DNA of 64,000 nt from Actinacidiphila bryophytorum (GTDB lineage: Bacteria > Actinomycetota > Actinomycetes > Streptomycetales > Streptomycetaceae), in assembly GCF_016916835.1 (NCBI RefSeq), contig NZ_JAFFIX010000008.1:62001-126000 (forward strand). Direction: 5' to 3'. Below the pieces are notes generated by a model that had not been told where the DNA came from, searched no databases, and worked only from the letters and a program-made list of their open reading frames with translations. The position numbers and the translations under genes were made by a program. Positions within the stretch are counted from its first letter, which is position 1. Each line of letters opens with the position of its first letter. Below, one piece after another: positions 32,741-42,408 of this stretch.

Positions 32741-33310
32741 TCAGGTGTCCGCGCCCGCGCGGCGGGCGCGGAACACCGCCGTCTTGACCCTGTTCTGACA
32801 GGCCGTGGAGCAGAACTGGCGCCCCGCGTTGCGTGAGGTGTCGACGTAGACGCGGTCGCAGCGCGGGGCCGCGCAGACGCCCAGGCGGCCGGCGTAGTCG
32901 CCGCCGAGCGCCATCGCAAGGCCGGTGGCGCAGCCGGCGCTCCAGCCGACGGCGTAGGAGTCGTCGGAGCCGTGGAAGTGCACCTGCCACGGCTCCCCCG
33001 GGCTGCGGTCGAGTTGGGGGCGGGCGCCGGTCTCGCGCAGCAGTGCGTTGAGCGCGGGGACGGCGTCGTCCAGGCGGTCGGCGGCCGCCGCCTCGAAGAT
33101 GGTGCGCAGGGCGCGGGCGGTGCCGGCGAGCAGGTCGGCCTCCGCGGGGTCGAGGTCCGGCCCGGCAGAGAGGGCTTCCCGGACGGCGGCGACACGTTCC
33201 GCACCTTCGGGGGCGGTGTAGCGGCGGCCGTGCGACTCGCCGGGGGTCAAGGCGTTGACGAGGGCCGCCGAGGCGGAGAGCAGCGTCCGCATGTGACTGT
33301 CGAACAACAC
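32741..33310 (-). CDS. CGNR zinc-finger regulator (ABATE domain)
   Basis: This 189-residue protein has an N-terminal ABATE-like domain that starts with LFDSHMRTLL and a C-terminal CGNR zinc finger: CAAPRCDRVYVDTSRNAGRQFC and STACQNR. These are stress-linked transcription factors of actinobacteria. It diverges from an MFS exporter with inverted repeats between them, the common arrangement of a local repressor and its pump. The GTG at 33310 fits the family start. Confidence 0.85.
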   Translation of the reverse strand: MLFDSHMRTLLSASAALVNALTPGESHGRRYTAPEGAERVAAVREALSAGPDLDPAEADLLAGTARALRTIFEAAAADRLDDAVPALNALLRETGARPQLDRSPGEPWQVHFHGSDDSYAVGWSAGCATGLAMALGGDYAGRLGVCAAPRCDRVYVDTSRNAGRQFCSTACQNRVKTAVFRARRAGADT

Positions 33311-33375
33311 TTGACCAGTTACCTCTCACTCGCCTACCGTCGCTGTCACTGACCATAGTCCATTGACCAGTGACA
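33311..33375. promoter_or_regulatory. Operator region between CGNR gene and MFS gene
   Basis: TGTCACTG (33344-33351) and CAGTGACA (33368-33375) form a perfect inverted repeat with a 16 bp spacer. TTGACCAGT occurs at 33311-33319 and again at 33363-33371. The cluster overlaps the promoters and ribosome site region of both divergent genes and is the probable target of the CGNR protein. Confidence 0.5.
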
Positions 33376-33385
33376 GGGAGGCGCT

Positions 33386-34651
33386 GTGCCGCGCTCGGAC
33401 CCGCCGCCCCGGCCCACTCCGGAGCCCCCACCCGCCTCCGCACCGCCGCCCGGGCCGTGCCCGGACGCGCTGCCCGGACCGCCCACGGAAGCGCTGCCCC
33501 GCACGGTCCGGCTGCTGCTGCTCGCCCGGGTCGTCAACCAGCTCGGCGCCTTCTCGATGCCCTTCCTCACCGCCGTGGTCTTCGCCGACCACGAGGTGAG
33601 CCTGACGACCGCAGGCCTGGTCAGTGCGGCCTTCGGGCTGGCGACCATCCCCTCCCGGCTGGCCGGCGGGGTGCTCGCCGACCGCATCGGCCGGCGGACG
33701 ACCATCGTGCTGGGGCTGTGCGGATGCGCGGTGGCGCAGCTGGGCGTGGCGGCCGGCAGGTCGCTCGCCTGGACGGCCGCCGCCGCCGTCCTGCTCGGAC
33801 TCGCCTTCGAGCTGTACGAGCCGCCCAGCCAGGCGATCATCGGCGAGTCGGTGCCGGAGCGGCAGCGGGTGCGGGCCTTCAGCCTCTTCAGCGCCGCGCT
33901 CGCGGCCGGCGGCATGGGGGCGGGGCTGCTCGCGGCCCTGCTCGGGCACTGGGACCTGCGCTTGCTCTTCGTCGCCGACGCGGCCAGCTGCCTGACCTGC
34001 GCCGTGCTGATCCGGCTGGCACTCCCCCACGACCGCCCGGCGCCCCGCGCGTACGACCGCGGCGCGACCGCCGTACGGCCGCTGCGGGACCGGGCGCTGC
34101 TCACCGTCCTGGCCACCGGGACCGCGTACACCCTGGTCAACCAGCAGACCGTGATGACCCTGCCGCTGGCGCTCACCCGCAAGGGCCTGCCCGCGGCCGA
34201 CGCGGGCCTGCTGTTCACCGCCACCGCGGCCACCACCGTGCTCGCCCAGCCGCTCGTCCGCCTCGCCTGGACGAACCGGCTCACGACACCCGCCGCGCTG
34301 GCCCTGGCCCATCTGCTGCTGGCGGCGGGGCTGACGGGTTACGCGGTCTCCGGCTCCCTGCCGCCGATGGCCGCCTCGGCCGCGGTGTGGAGCCTCGGCG
34401 ACCTGCTGATCATGGGGCGCGTCTACGCGCTGGTCACCGGCCTCGCGCCACCCGGCGCGAGCGGCCGCTACCTGGCCGTCTTCGGGACGAGCTGGGGTGT
34501 CGCCGCCACCCTGGCCCCGGTGCTCGGCACCCAGCTCCTCGCCCGCGCGGGAACGACCGCGCTGTGGTCGGCCATGGCCGGGATGTGCGTGCTGCTCGCC
34601 GCGCTGCACCTGCGGGTGACACCGCGTCCGGCGGGTCCCGCGTCAGCCTGA
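33386..34651 (+). CDS. MFS transporter
   Basis: This 421-residue protein has about 12 membrane helices after a 45-residue Pro-rich cytosolic start. The motif between helices 2 and 3 reads GGVLADRIGRRTTIVLG, the classic MFS motif A, and a drug-exporter-like early segment is NQLGAFSMPFLTAVVF. It probably exports a small molecule sensed by the divergent CGNR regulator. The GTG start has GGGAGG 5 nt upstream. The substrate is unknown. Confidence 0.87.
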   Translation: MPRSDPPPRPTPEPPPASAPPPGPCPDALPGPPTEALPRTVRLLLLARVVNQLGAFSMPFLTAVVFADHEVSLTTAGLVSAAFGLATIPSRLAGGVLADRIGRRTTIVLGLCGCAVAQLGVAAGRSLAWTAAAAVLLGLAFELYEPPSQAIIGESVPERQRVRAFSLFSAALAAGGMGAGLLAALLGHWDLRLLFVADAASCLTCAVLIRLALPHDRPAPRAYDRGATAVRPLRDRALLTVLATGTAYTLVNQQTVMTLPLALTRKGLPAADAGLLFTATAATTVLAQPLVRLAWTNRLTTPAALALAHLLLAAGLTGYAVSGSLPPMAASAAVWSLGDLLIMGRVYALVTGLAPPGASGRYLAVFGTSWGVAATLAPVLGTQLLARAGTTALWSAMAGMCVLLAALHLRVTPRPAGPASA

Positions 34652-34677
34652 CGCGCCCGGCCCCGCAGGCCCGCGGT

Positions 34678-35391
34678 TCACCCGTGGCGGCGGTGCCCGT
34701 GCTCGGGGCCGGGGTCAGGATGCGTGCCCTGGGTCGCCAGGACCGCGGCCTGGATACGGCGCTCGACACCGAGCTTGGCCAGCAGCCGGGAGACGTTGTT
34801 CTTCACCGTCTTCTCCGACAGGAACAGGCGCTTGCCGATCTGGCGGTTGGTCAGGCCCTCGCCGACCAGCTCCAGGATGTCCCGCTCGCGCGGCGAGAGC
34901 GCCGCCAGCTGCCGCTGCTCGGGCTCGGCGGGGGCGCTCTCCGAGCGCAGGCTGCTCATCAGCCGCGCCGTGGTGGCCGGGTCGAGCATCGACTGGCCCG
35001 AGGCGACCGTGCGGACGGCCGAGACCAGGTCGGAGCCCTTGATCTGCTTCAGCACATAGCCGGCCGCACCCGCCATGATCGCGTCGAGCAGTGCGTCGTC
35101 GTCATCGAAGGACGTCAGCATCAGGCAGGCCAGATCCGGCATCGCAGAGCGCAGCTCGCGGCAGACCGAGATCCCGTCGCCGTCGGGCAGCCGCACGTCC
35201 AGCACCGCCACGTCCGGCCGCAGGGCGGGCCCCCGGGCCATCGCGTGGTCCGCGGTGCCCGCCTCGCCGACCACCGCGATGTCCGGCTCGGAGTCCAGCA
35301 GGTCGTGGACACCGCGCCGGACGACCTCGTGGTCGTCGAGCAGGAAGACCCGGATCGGGTCCTCCGCGGAGAACTGCCGTACCTGACCCAT
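34678..35391 (-). CDS. DevR/DosR-like NarL-family response regulator
   Basis: This 237-residue regulator has a receiver domain (about 13-130) with acidic pocket LLDDHE, phospho-acceptor Asp65 in VAVLDVRLP and Lys in YVLKQIKG. A LuxR/NarL DNA-binding domain (about 160-222) follows: [40 protein letters not shown]. The KxxxK-type basic helix, the ALATQG-like end and the gene company (Acg, USPs, PncB2, DevS-like kinase) match DosR of mycobacteria and OsdR of Streptomyces. The kinase gene lies 16 kb away rather than adjacent. Two GGGNCCGNNCGGNCCC sites lie 69-121 bp upstream. Confidence 0.87.
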   Translation of the reverse strand: MGQVRQFSAEDPIRVFLLDDHEVVRRGVHDLLDSEPDIAVVGEAGTADHAMARGPALRPDVAVLDVRLPDGDGISVCRELRSAMPDLACLMLTSFDDDDALLDAIMAGAAGYVLKQIKGSDLVSAVRTVASGQSMLDPATTARLMSSLRSESAPAEPEQRQLAALSPRERDILELVGEGLTNRQIGKRLFLSEKTVKNNVSRLLAKLGVERRIQAAVLATQGTHPDPGPEHGHRRHG

Positions 35392-35459
35392 CGCACAACC
35401 TCACCCTGTCGTGTGCGGACTCACGCCCCGATCATGGCCCGCGCGCCCCGACCCGTACT

Positions 35460-35475
35460 AGGGCCGAACGGACCC
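35460..35475. promoter_or_regulatory. Palindromic box 1, candidate DevR/OsdR-type site
   Basis: AGGGCCGAACGGACCC matches 11 of 12 fixed positions of GGGNCCGNNCGGNCCC. It lies 69 bp before the response-regulator gene (minus) and about 118 bp before the nitroreductase gene (plus), so it can serve both. Confidence 0.6.
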
Positions 35476-35496
35476 CTCGGCGGCCCCTGCACCGTC

Positions 35497-35512
35497 GGGG
35501 CCGGACGGCCCC
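35497..35512. promoter_or_regulatory. Palindromic box 2, candidate DevR/OsdR-type site
   Basis: GGGGCCGGACGGCCCC matches all 12 fixed positions of the consensus. It is 37 bp from box 1 and 80 bp before the nitroreductase ATG. Two sites at such a spacing are usual for DosR-type regulators. Confidence 0.62.
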
Positions 35513-35592
35513 CCGGTCGGCGCCCGACGGCCCCTGCCGCACTCCGCCCCGGTCCGCGAACCTGGATCGAGAGCAACGTCGAGGAGGCAGCC

Positions 35593-36588
35593 ATGACCAC
35601 CACCGCAGCGCTGGACGCGGCCACGCTGGAGAAACTCGTCTCCGCGGCCGTGGCGGCACCCTCGATCCACAACACCCAGCCGTGGCGCTACCGGCTGGAC
35701 CCCGACACCATGACCGTCGAGGTGCGGGCGGCCTGGGACCGCACCCTGCAGCACACGGACCCCGAGGGGCGTGCCCTGCACATCTCGGTCGGCGCGGCCG
35801 TGCTCAACCTGCGGGTCGCGGTGGCGCACTTCGGCTGGGAGCCCGTCGTCCGCCTCCTGCCCAGGCCCGCGGAGCCCGGCCTGCTGGCGACCGTACGGCT
35901 GGCAGGGCCGCGGGGCCACGCGGCCCCGGCGCGCGAGGCGGACCTGTACGACGCGATCTGGCGCCGGCACAGCAGCCGCTTCCCCTTCTCCGAGCAGCAG
36001 GTGCCCGGCGACGTCCTGGCCGAGATCGCCCAGGCCGCCGACGCGGAGGGCGCCCACCTGTCGTGTCCGCGGCCGGGCGAGAACGCCCGGATACTGCAGC
36101 TCACGGAGGAGGCGGAGCGGTTCGCCGTCAGCGATGCCGACCGCGGCGCCGAGAGCCGCTCGTGGGTACGCGAGGAAGCGGCCGACGGCATGCCCGGCGC
36201 GGTCCTCGGCCCGTACGACTCCGCCGGCCACCTGCCGATGCGCGACTTCACCGCTCTGCGGCCCGCGAACCGGCGCCCCTCGGCCGCCTTCGAGCGGCAC
36301 CCGGTCGTCGCCGTGCTCGCCACCGCCCACGACGCGCCTGCCGACTGGCTGCGGGCGGGACAGGCCCTGGAACGCGCGCTGCTGGTGGCCACCGCCCACC
36401 AGGTGCGTGCGTCGCTGTTCAGCCAGGCCGTGGAGGAGCCGGACGTGCGGTGGGCACTGCGCGACCCGCGCGGCGGGCACGAGCACGTGCAGATGCTGAT
36501 CAGGTTCGGCTACGGCCCCGAGGGTCCCGCGACCCCGCGGCGCCCGGTGCGGGACGTCCTGGACACCGGGGGGCGGCCACCGCACTGA
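35593..36588 (+). CDS. Acg family FMN-binding nitroreductase-like protein
   Basis: This 331-residue protein resembles Acg (Rv2032), a flavin-sequestering nitroreductase homolog of the DosR regulon. Both nitroreductase-like halves are visible: VAAPSIHNTQPWRYRLD near the start, the middle segment DLYDAIWRRHSSRFPF and a C-terminal half with GQALERALLVATAHQVRASLFSQ. The N-terminal AAxAPSxxNxQPW block fits FMN binding. It probably stores or shields FMN or has a stress role rather than reducing nitro-compounds. GAGGAGG lies before the ATG, and two palindromic boxes precede it. Confidence 0.85.
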   Translation: MTTTAALDAATLEKLVSAAVAAPSIHNTQPWRYRLDPDTMTVEVRAAWDRTLQHTDPEGRALHISVGAAVLNLRVAVAHFGWEPVVRLLPRPAEPGLLATVRLAGPRGHAAPAREADLYDAIWRRHSSRFPFSEQQVPGDVLAEIAQAADAEGAHLSCPRPGENARILQLTEEAERFAVSDADRGAESRSWVREEAADGMPGAVLGPYDSAGHLPMRDFTALRPANRRPSAAFERHPVVAVLATAHDAPADWLRAGQALERALLVATAHQVRASLFSQAVEEPDVRWALRDPRGGHEHVQMLIRFGYGPEGPATPRRPVRDVLDTGGRPPH

Positions 36589-36703
36589 CGCCGCGGGGGC
36601 CGTCGCCGTATCCGCTGCTCGCCGCCGCCGACACCGCCGACACCCCAGCCGCCCTGCCGCCGGCCGGTGCCGGAACCAGTGGTCCCCGCAGAGGACCGGG
36701 GCG

Positions 36704-37600
36704 TCATCGTGCGACGCCGGCCCGGCTGCCCACAACGGCCACCGGGCAGCCGGCGTGGTGCAGCATCGCCTGGCTCACCGAGCCGAGAAGCAGCCCGGTG
36801 AACCCGCCCCGTCCACGCGCTCCGACGACCAGGAGTTGTGCCGTACCGCTCTCGGCGACGAGCGTCTCCCTCGTGGCCGCACGTACCGACCGCTGCTCGA
36901 CCGGAACCTGCGGATACCGCACCGTCCATCCGGCGAGTGCCTCGGCGAGCAGGCGTTCCTCGTCGGCCGCCAGCTGGCCGGGCGGGTAGGCGTAAGGCGT
37001 TGCAGGGTCCTCGGGGGGCGGCGGTACGGGGACGTTCCAGGTGGTCCAGGCGTGCACTGCGAGCAGGGCGGATCCACGCAGAGCGGCCTCGTCGAAAGCG
37101 AACGCGATCGCGTCGCGGGCGGCCGGGGATCCGTCGACGCCCACGAGTACCGGTCCTGAGGGATCAGGCCTCCCGCGCACCACCAGGACCGGGCATCCGG
37201 CATGTGCGGCCAGACCCACTCCCGTCGACCCCACGAGCAGCCCCGCGAGCGCCCCCGTCCCCCGGGACCCGACAACCACGAGTTGGGCGTCGCGCGACTG
37301 CTCCACCAAGACCTTGAGGGCATCGCCCGTGACGACCTCCCGGGAGACGGCCACCCCCGGGGCCGCCGCACGCGCGCGTTCCACCGCCCGCGTGAGCAAG
37401 GGATCGGTCAGTGCCCGCATGTCACGCTCGGTGCACAGCAGCGGAGTCGCCCCCGGCGGGAAGTGCACCTCGGGCCAGCCGAAGGCGTGCACCACGCGCA
37501 GACGGGCGTCACGCCGTGCCGCTTCACCGGCCGCCTCCGCCACCGCGTCCAAGCTCGGCGCTGAACCGTCCGTCCCGACCACGACCAGGGCACCCACCAT
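36704..37600 (-). CDS. Universal stress protein, two tandem USP domains
   Basis: This 298-residue protein has two USP domains (about 1-145 and 150-290). Each has the nucleotide-binding pattern: VVVGSRGTGALAGLLVGSTG in the first and VVGARGRGGFTGLLLGSVSQ in the second. Both start with a V-D/T-GS loop (VGTDGSAPS, VGVDGSPAA). Tandem USPs bind ATP and help cells survive hypoxia or starvation. GGAGGCGGGAGG precedes the ATG. It lies 131 bp downstream of another USP gene on the same strand and is convergent with the nitroreductase gene. Confidence 0.88.
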   Translation of the reverse strand: MVGALVVVGTDGSAPSLDAVAEAAGEAARRDARLRVVHAFGWPEVHFPPGATPLLCTERDMRALTDPLLTRAVERARAAAPGVAVSREVVTGDALKVLVEQSRDAQLVVVGSRGTGALAGLLVGSTGVGLAAHAGCPVLVVRGRPDPSGPVLVGVDGSPAARDAIAFAFDEAALRGSALLAVHAWTTWNVPVPPPPEDPATPYAYPPGQLAADEERLLAEALAGWTVRYPQVPVEQRSVRAATRETLVAESGTAQLLVVGARGRGGFTGLLLGSVSQAMLHHAGCPVAVVGSRAGVAR

Positions 37601-37731
37601 GCCTCCCGCCTCCGCCCCCACTGCCAGGTTCTCCCCGGCCCTGCCCGGCCGCCACCGGAACACCGCGCCACGGCGTGAGCGCACCAGCCAACGGGCGCCT
37701 GCCGCCCGGCCCCTGGAAGGGCCGTGGGATG

Positions 37732-38595
37732 TCAGTCGTGAGGTACCACGACCACGGGGGCGGTGACATGGTGGAGGACATCGTGCGTGACCGGGCCGAT
37801 CCGCATGCCGAGGACCGGCCGGTGCACCTTGCGGCCGACGACGACCACGGCCGCGTCCGACGCGGCTGCGGCCAGCGTCCCGCCGGGGCTGCCCCGGACG
37901 ACCTGCTGGACGACGCCGAGGCGTGGATACCTCCGTTTCCACGGGTCGATCGCATCGGCCAGCGCGCTCTCCTTGCGTGCCGCCATCGTGCGGTCGTCGT
38001 CCACGAGTTGCACGGACTGCCGGTCGTAGCGGACGTCGGAGGGCACGTCCCACGCATGGACGGCACGTACCGGGGCCCCGCGCTCGTCGGCTGCGGTGAA
38101 CGCGAACCGGAGAAGCGGCTGGGCCGGGCGCTCCAGGTCCTGCAGCCCGACGACCACCTCCCGCCCCGGGCGTCCGCCGGCGGCCGTTCCGCCCGCCCGC
38201 ACCATCGCCACCGGGCACGGGGCGCGCGCCAGGATCTGGTGGCTGACCGACCCGAGCAGGAATCCCGAGACGGCGGTGTGCCCGCGCGACCCGAGGACCA
38301 GCATCTCGGCACTGCCCGCTGCCGCCAGCAGGGCGACGTCCGCCTGTTCCATGATCATTTCCGTGGTGACCCGCACCTGGGGACAGGCGGACTCCACAGC
38401 CGTGCGAGCGCCGCACATGGTGCGCTTCGCCCGGCTTCTCGCCGTGACGTCCAAGGGTGCGGGAAGCTGGGGATGCCATCCCCAGGCGTGCACAAGGTGA
38501 ACCAGCAGGCCGCGGCGGAGCGCCTCCCGCGCAGCCCAAAGGGCGGCGGCCGCGGCCTCCTGTGAGCCGTCAACGCCGACGACGAGCCGACGCAT
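37732..38595 (-). CDS. Universal stress protein, two tandem USP domains
   Basis: This 287-residue tandem USP starts LVVGVDGSQEAAAAALWAAREA. The first nucleotide loop is LVLGSRGHTAVSGFLLGSVSHQ. In the second half the loop reads VVVGRKVHRPVLGMRIGPVTHD, which departs from the G-x2-G-x9-G(S/T) rule, so the second domain may not bind ATP. The same GPVTHxVxHH ending recurs in the USPs at 46 and 56 kb, marking a subfamily. It diverges from the formate-dehydrogenase-like gene. Confidence 0.87.
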   Translation of the reverse strand: MRRLVVGVDGSQEAAAAALWAAREALRRGLLVHLVHAWGWHPQLPAPLDVTARSRAKRTMCGARTAVESACPQVRVTTEMIMEQADVALLAAAGSAEMLVLGSRGHTAVSGFLLGSVSHQILARAPCPVAMVRAGGTAAGGRPGREVVVGLQDLERPAQPLLRFAFTAADERGAPVRAVHAWDVPSDVRYDRQSVQLVDDDRTMAARKESALADAIDPWKRRYPRLGVVQQVVRGSPGGTLAAAASDAAVVVVGRKVHRPVLGMRIGPVTHDVLHHVTAPVVVVPHD

Positions 38596-38751
38596 AGTGC
38601 CTCCTCCGGGGCGTGAGTCGGACCTGCTCTCCTCACCTCTCAGGCTCACGCCGGCACACCGCACCCGCCAGCGCTGGTCACTCCTGCTCTCACCGCCCCC
38701 CACAGGACCGGGACCGAGGGGAACAATCCCGAGTGCACCGCACACGACCGC

Positions 38752-41234
38752 GTGTCCCAATTGCCAGCTCTGATCCACATCGTCACGATGAAGGGCATGT
38801 CGCCCCGTGGCACATCTGACCGTTCCGACGCGTTCCGCGCCCTGGCCGAGCGGCACGGCCGAGGCGACCGGTTGTTGCGCTCGCTGGTCACCGCGAGGAC
38901 CGACACGGTCACCGGCCCCGAGGCCGGAATCGACCTGCCCGCGCTCTGCCACGACGACCGGCTCCGCCCGGCGGGGTCGTGCCGCACGTGCCTGGTGCGT
39001 GCCGACGGGAGGATCGCGGCTGAGTGTGTGACTCCTGCCGCCCCGGGCACGCAGGTCGAGGCGGCCACCGAGGAACTCCGGGCGCTGCGCCGCGATGCGG
39101 TGGAGGTCATCGTCTCCGCGTTGCCGCCCCGCGCGGTGACCGGCACAGCTCGCAGCGAGCTTGCCCTCCTGTGCGGGTCGCTGGGCATCGGTCCGGATTC
39201 GGCCAGGCATGCGGCGAAGCGGGGTGTGGACGACTCCCATCCGTATGTCCACCTCGACCGGGACCTGTGCATCGCCTGTGGGCGGTGCGTGCGGATGTGT
39301 GCCGACGTGCAGGGCACATTCGCCCTCACACTCGTCGGCCGGGGGGCAGGCACCGTCGTCGCCCCGGGCACCGGCGGGCGGTGGAGTGAGTCGGACTGCG
39401 CCGCCTGCGGCGGCTGTGTCGATACCTGCCCCACCGGCGCGATCACCCAGGTCGGCCCGGGCAGCGGTCTCACCTCGGGCGTCTGCCCGCCTGACGCGCG
39501 AACCAGCACCACCTGCGGTTATTGCGGCGTGGGCTGCACGCTCGACGTCGTCACCGCCGCCGGTGAGGTCGCCGCCGTCCTGCCCGCGCGGGAAGGCCCT
39601 GTCAACCAGGGGCATGCGTGCGTCAAGGGCCGCTTCGCCCACGGGTTCCTCACCTCGGCCGAACGGCTCACCGAGCCCCTGGTGCGCCGGGACGGACGCC
39701 TTGCGGCCGCGACCTGGGACGAGGCCCTGGCATTCGCCGCGCAGGGCATGAGGGCGGCCGTGGCGGCCGGCGGCCCGGACGCTGTGGCGGCGATCTCCTC
39801 GGCCCGCTTCGAGGCCCACCCGGTCGTGGGAGCCCGGCTGCTGCAACACGCCCTGCGCGGCGCCCGGCTGATCGTCGCCGACCCACGGGCCGTCGGCCTC
39901 GCCCTGCACGCGGACGTGCACCTGCGGCCCCGCCCGGGCACCAACGTCACCCTCTTCCACGGGCTCGCCCACATCCTGCTCGCCGAAGGGCTGGCAGACG
40001 AGGCGTTCCTCCGCCAACGGGCCGCGGGCCTGACCGAACTCACCGAACTGCTCGAGGACTACCCACCGGATCGGGTCTCGGACATCACCGGTGTGCCGGC
40101 CGCCGACCTGGTCGCCGCCGCACGGCTGTACGGGCGGGCGCGACGTCCCGCCGTGTTCTACGGTCTCGGCGTCACCGAGCACCTCCACGGCACAGACGGC
40201 GTACGGACCCTGGCGAGCCTGGCGATCCTGCGCGGCGCCGTCGGTACAGACAGGGGTTGCGGTGTCAACCCGCTGCGCGGCCAGAACAACGTCCAGGGCG
40301 CCTCCGACATGGGCGCACTGCCCGACGTCCTGCCGGGGTACGGCGGCGTGACCGACCCGGACACCGACCAGGTGACCCGGGCGCTGGAGGCGTGTCCGCT
40401 CGTCATCTGCAACGAGCTCTTCCTCTCCGAGACCGCCCGCCACGCCGACGTCGTCCTGCCCGCCGCCTCCTGGCTGGAGAAGGACGGCACGTTTGTCAAC
40501 TTCGACCGCCGGTTCCAGCGGGTACGGCCCGCTCTCCCGCCGCCGGGTCAGGCCCGTAGCGACTTCGCGGCGGTGCACGGCCTCGCCGCGGCCCTGGGCA
40601 CCGACCTCGGCTGCCCGACCCCGGCCGCCGCCCTGGCCGAGTGCGCACAGCTGTCCCCCCACTTCGCCGGCATCTCCCACGAGCGACTGGACCGCGACGG
40701 CGCCATCCCCTGGCCCTGCCCCTCCCCCGACCTCCCAGGAGAAGCCACCCTCTACCGGGAACGGTTCGCCACCCCCGACGGCCGGGCACATCTGTCCGCG
40801 GCCCCCTATCTTCCGCCCGGCGAGCAACCCGACGACACGTACCCGCTGATCCTGGTCACCGGACGCCGGTGGGCGCACTACAACTCCGGCAGCATGACCC
40901 GCAGAAGCGGCAACCTCGCGCTCGAGGGGACCGACGTCCTGGACATCCACCCGACGACGCGGCGCACCTCGGCCTGCGCGACGGCGACCAGGCCACGGTG
41001 GAGAGCCGGCACGGCGCGGCGCGGCTCGTCGCACGTACCGGTGTCCAGGTGCCGCCCGGCCAGGTCTTCTGCGCCTTCCACTTTCCGCAGAGCGGCGTCA
41101 ACAGCCTCACCTCCGACCACACGGACACCGCCACGTCCTGCCCCGAGTACAAGGTCACGGCGGTACGGGTGAACCCCCTGGGATCCACGGCCCGTCCCCA
41201 TCGGTCCGCACACGGTGCGCCCACGAGGCCCTGA
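38752..41234 (+). pseudogene. NuoG/FdhF-like molybdopterin oxidoreductase gene, active-site deletion and frameshift
   Basis: The frame encodes a formate-dehydrogenase-like alpha subunit. It has an N-terminal 2Fe-2S part (LCHDDRLRPAGSCRTC), two 4Fe-4S clusters (CIACGRCVRMC, CAACGGCVDTCP), then the 4Fe-4S/molybdopterin start (CGYCGVGC) and GHACVKGRFAHGF. After AAISSAR the sequence jumps to FEAHPVVGARL. Relatives have about 80-90 residues between these points, including the catalytic Cys/Sec and HxPS loop. Near 40955 one base is missing after DIHP; the C-terminal domain continues in another frame (VFCAFHFPQSGVNSLT) to 41234. Without the active site and correct end it is probably inactive. The start is uncertain (GTG 38752 or ATG 38788/38797). 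Confidence 0.75.
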
Positions 41235-41283
41235 CCCGCAGCTGTGTCCGCGGTCCGGAGATAGCAACAGACGGGAGTCAGCA

Positions 41284-42168
41284 ATGACACGACCGCAAGG
41301 ACGTCCCCCGATCGTCGTCGGCGTCGGCCCAGGCCCGGGCGGGAACGTGGCACTAGCCTGGGCCGCCGACGAGGCGGATCGGCGGCATCTGCCGCTGCTG
41401 CTGGTCCTCGCGCAGGACCTGGCAGCTCCCCGCCGCCACCCGGCGGCCCGGCGGCAGTCCTGGGAGCGGTGGAAGGACGTTCTGCGCGCCGGGGCGGACC
41501 ACACCCTCAAGGAGGCCGTCGCCTTCGTCGGGTCCCGTCGTCCGCAGGTGCGGGTGGAGGCGCTCCTGGCGGAGGGGCACCCGGCGCAGGTGCTGCAGGA
41601 GCAGGCGCAGAACGCCAGCCAGGTCGTACTGGGCTCATGGCATCTGAGCGCCGTCCAGGAGCGGTTCACCTCCGCCGCGGTGGCCATGCCGCTCGTCGCC
41701 CGCGCACCGTGCCCCGTCGTCGTCGTACCGGAACCGGAGCACACCACAGCCGAGGACCCCTACTTCGTGGTCGGCGTCGACGGCAGCCAGTGCTCCGCCG
41801 CCGCCGTCGACTACGCCTTCGCGGAGGCCGCCCGACGCGGGGCACTCTTGCGCGCCCTGCATGTGTGGCTGCCCCCGCGGCCCGGATCCGTCGACGAGGC
41901 GACCGGCCTGCAGGAGTGCCGGCGTCTGCTGTCGGAGACCGTGGCCGGGCGTACCGAACGGTATCCGGAAGTGGGCGTGCGCCATGAAGTCGTGGCAGGG
42001 CACCCGGTGGACGTCCTGACCAGAGCCTCGGAACACGCCCTCGGCCTGGTCGTGGGCTCACGCGGCCGGGGCGGCTTTCCCGGCATGCTGCTGGGCTCCG
42101 TCAGCCAGGGCGTCGTGCTCCACGGACGATGCCCGGTCGTCATCGTCCCGCACCCGCACGAGGACTGA
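41284..42168 (+). CDS. Universal stress protein, two tandem USP domains
   Basis: This 294-residue tandem USP has an N-terminal domain that starts IVVGVGPGPGGNVALAWAADEA; its GPGPGG replaces the usual DGS. Its late loop (VVLGSWHLSAVQERFTSAAV) is degenerate. The second domain (about 155-290) is canonical, with VVGVDGSQCSAAAV and GLVVGSRGRGGFPGMLLGSVSQG. So only the second half is likely to bind ATP. It follows the broken oxidoreductase gene by 49 bp. Confidence 0.86.
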   Translation: MTRPQGRPPIVVGVGPGPGGNVALAWAADEADRRHLPLLLVLAQDLAAPRRHPAARRQSWERWKDVLRAGADHTLKEAVAFVGSRRPQVRVEALLAEGHPAQVLQEQAQNASQVVLGSWHLSAVQERFTSAAVAMPLVARAPCPVVVVPEPEHTTAEDPYFVVGVDGSQCSAAAVDYAFAEAARRGALLRALHVWLPPRPGSVDEATGLQECRRLLSETVAGRTERYPEVGVRHEVVAGHPVDVLTRASEHALGLVVGSRGRGGFPGMLLGSVSQGVVLHGRCPVVIVPHPHED

Positions 42169-42207
42169 CGGCGCCGGTCCTCGCGGATCTGCTCCCGGGG
42201 CGCCGAC

Positions 42208-42408
42208 TCACCCGGTTCGTCCACCGGCCGGCTCCACATGGGCCTCGGGTCCCGGGAAGAAGACGGTCTCACGATCGTCCTCCGTCCAGCGCACCACATA
42301 GGGCGGCGTACCGTCGGGGTGCTCGAGTTGCACGATCCGCCCACGGCGGCGCGGCCCGTCCAGATGCAGGGCCTCGACCACGATCCAGTCTCCTACTTCG
42401 GCGTGCAC
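42208..42408 (-). CDS. DUF1918 small protein
   Basis: This 66-residue protein is a DUF1918 member with an SH3-like beta-barrel pattern: VGDWIVVEALHLDGPRRRG, GRIVQLEHPDGTPPYVVRW and TVFFPGPEAHV. Such proteins are common in actinobacteria and often lie near stress genes; the function is unknown. The GTG start at 42408 has GGAG 6 nt upstream. An overlapping ATG is out of frame. Confidence 0.82.
   Translation of the reverse strand: MHAEVGDWIVVEALHLDGPRRRGRIVQLEHPDGTPPYVVRWTEDDRETVFFPGPEAHVEPAGGRTG

Noticed and set aside
33370..36588. A 1072-codon plus-strand open frame
   Set aside because: Only its last 331 codons (from 35593) encode a recognisable protein. The rest is a shadow of the MFS and response-regulator genes.
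36600..36703. GGTCC/GGACC inverted repeat near 36684 as a regulator box
   Set aside because: It lies between two convergent gene ends, so it is more likely a weak terminator; its spacing also does not match the box.
38752..41234. A selenocysteine-containing formate dehydrogenase
   Set aside because: No in-frame TGA is present; the segment that would hold the catalytic residue is absent altogether.
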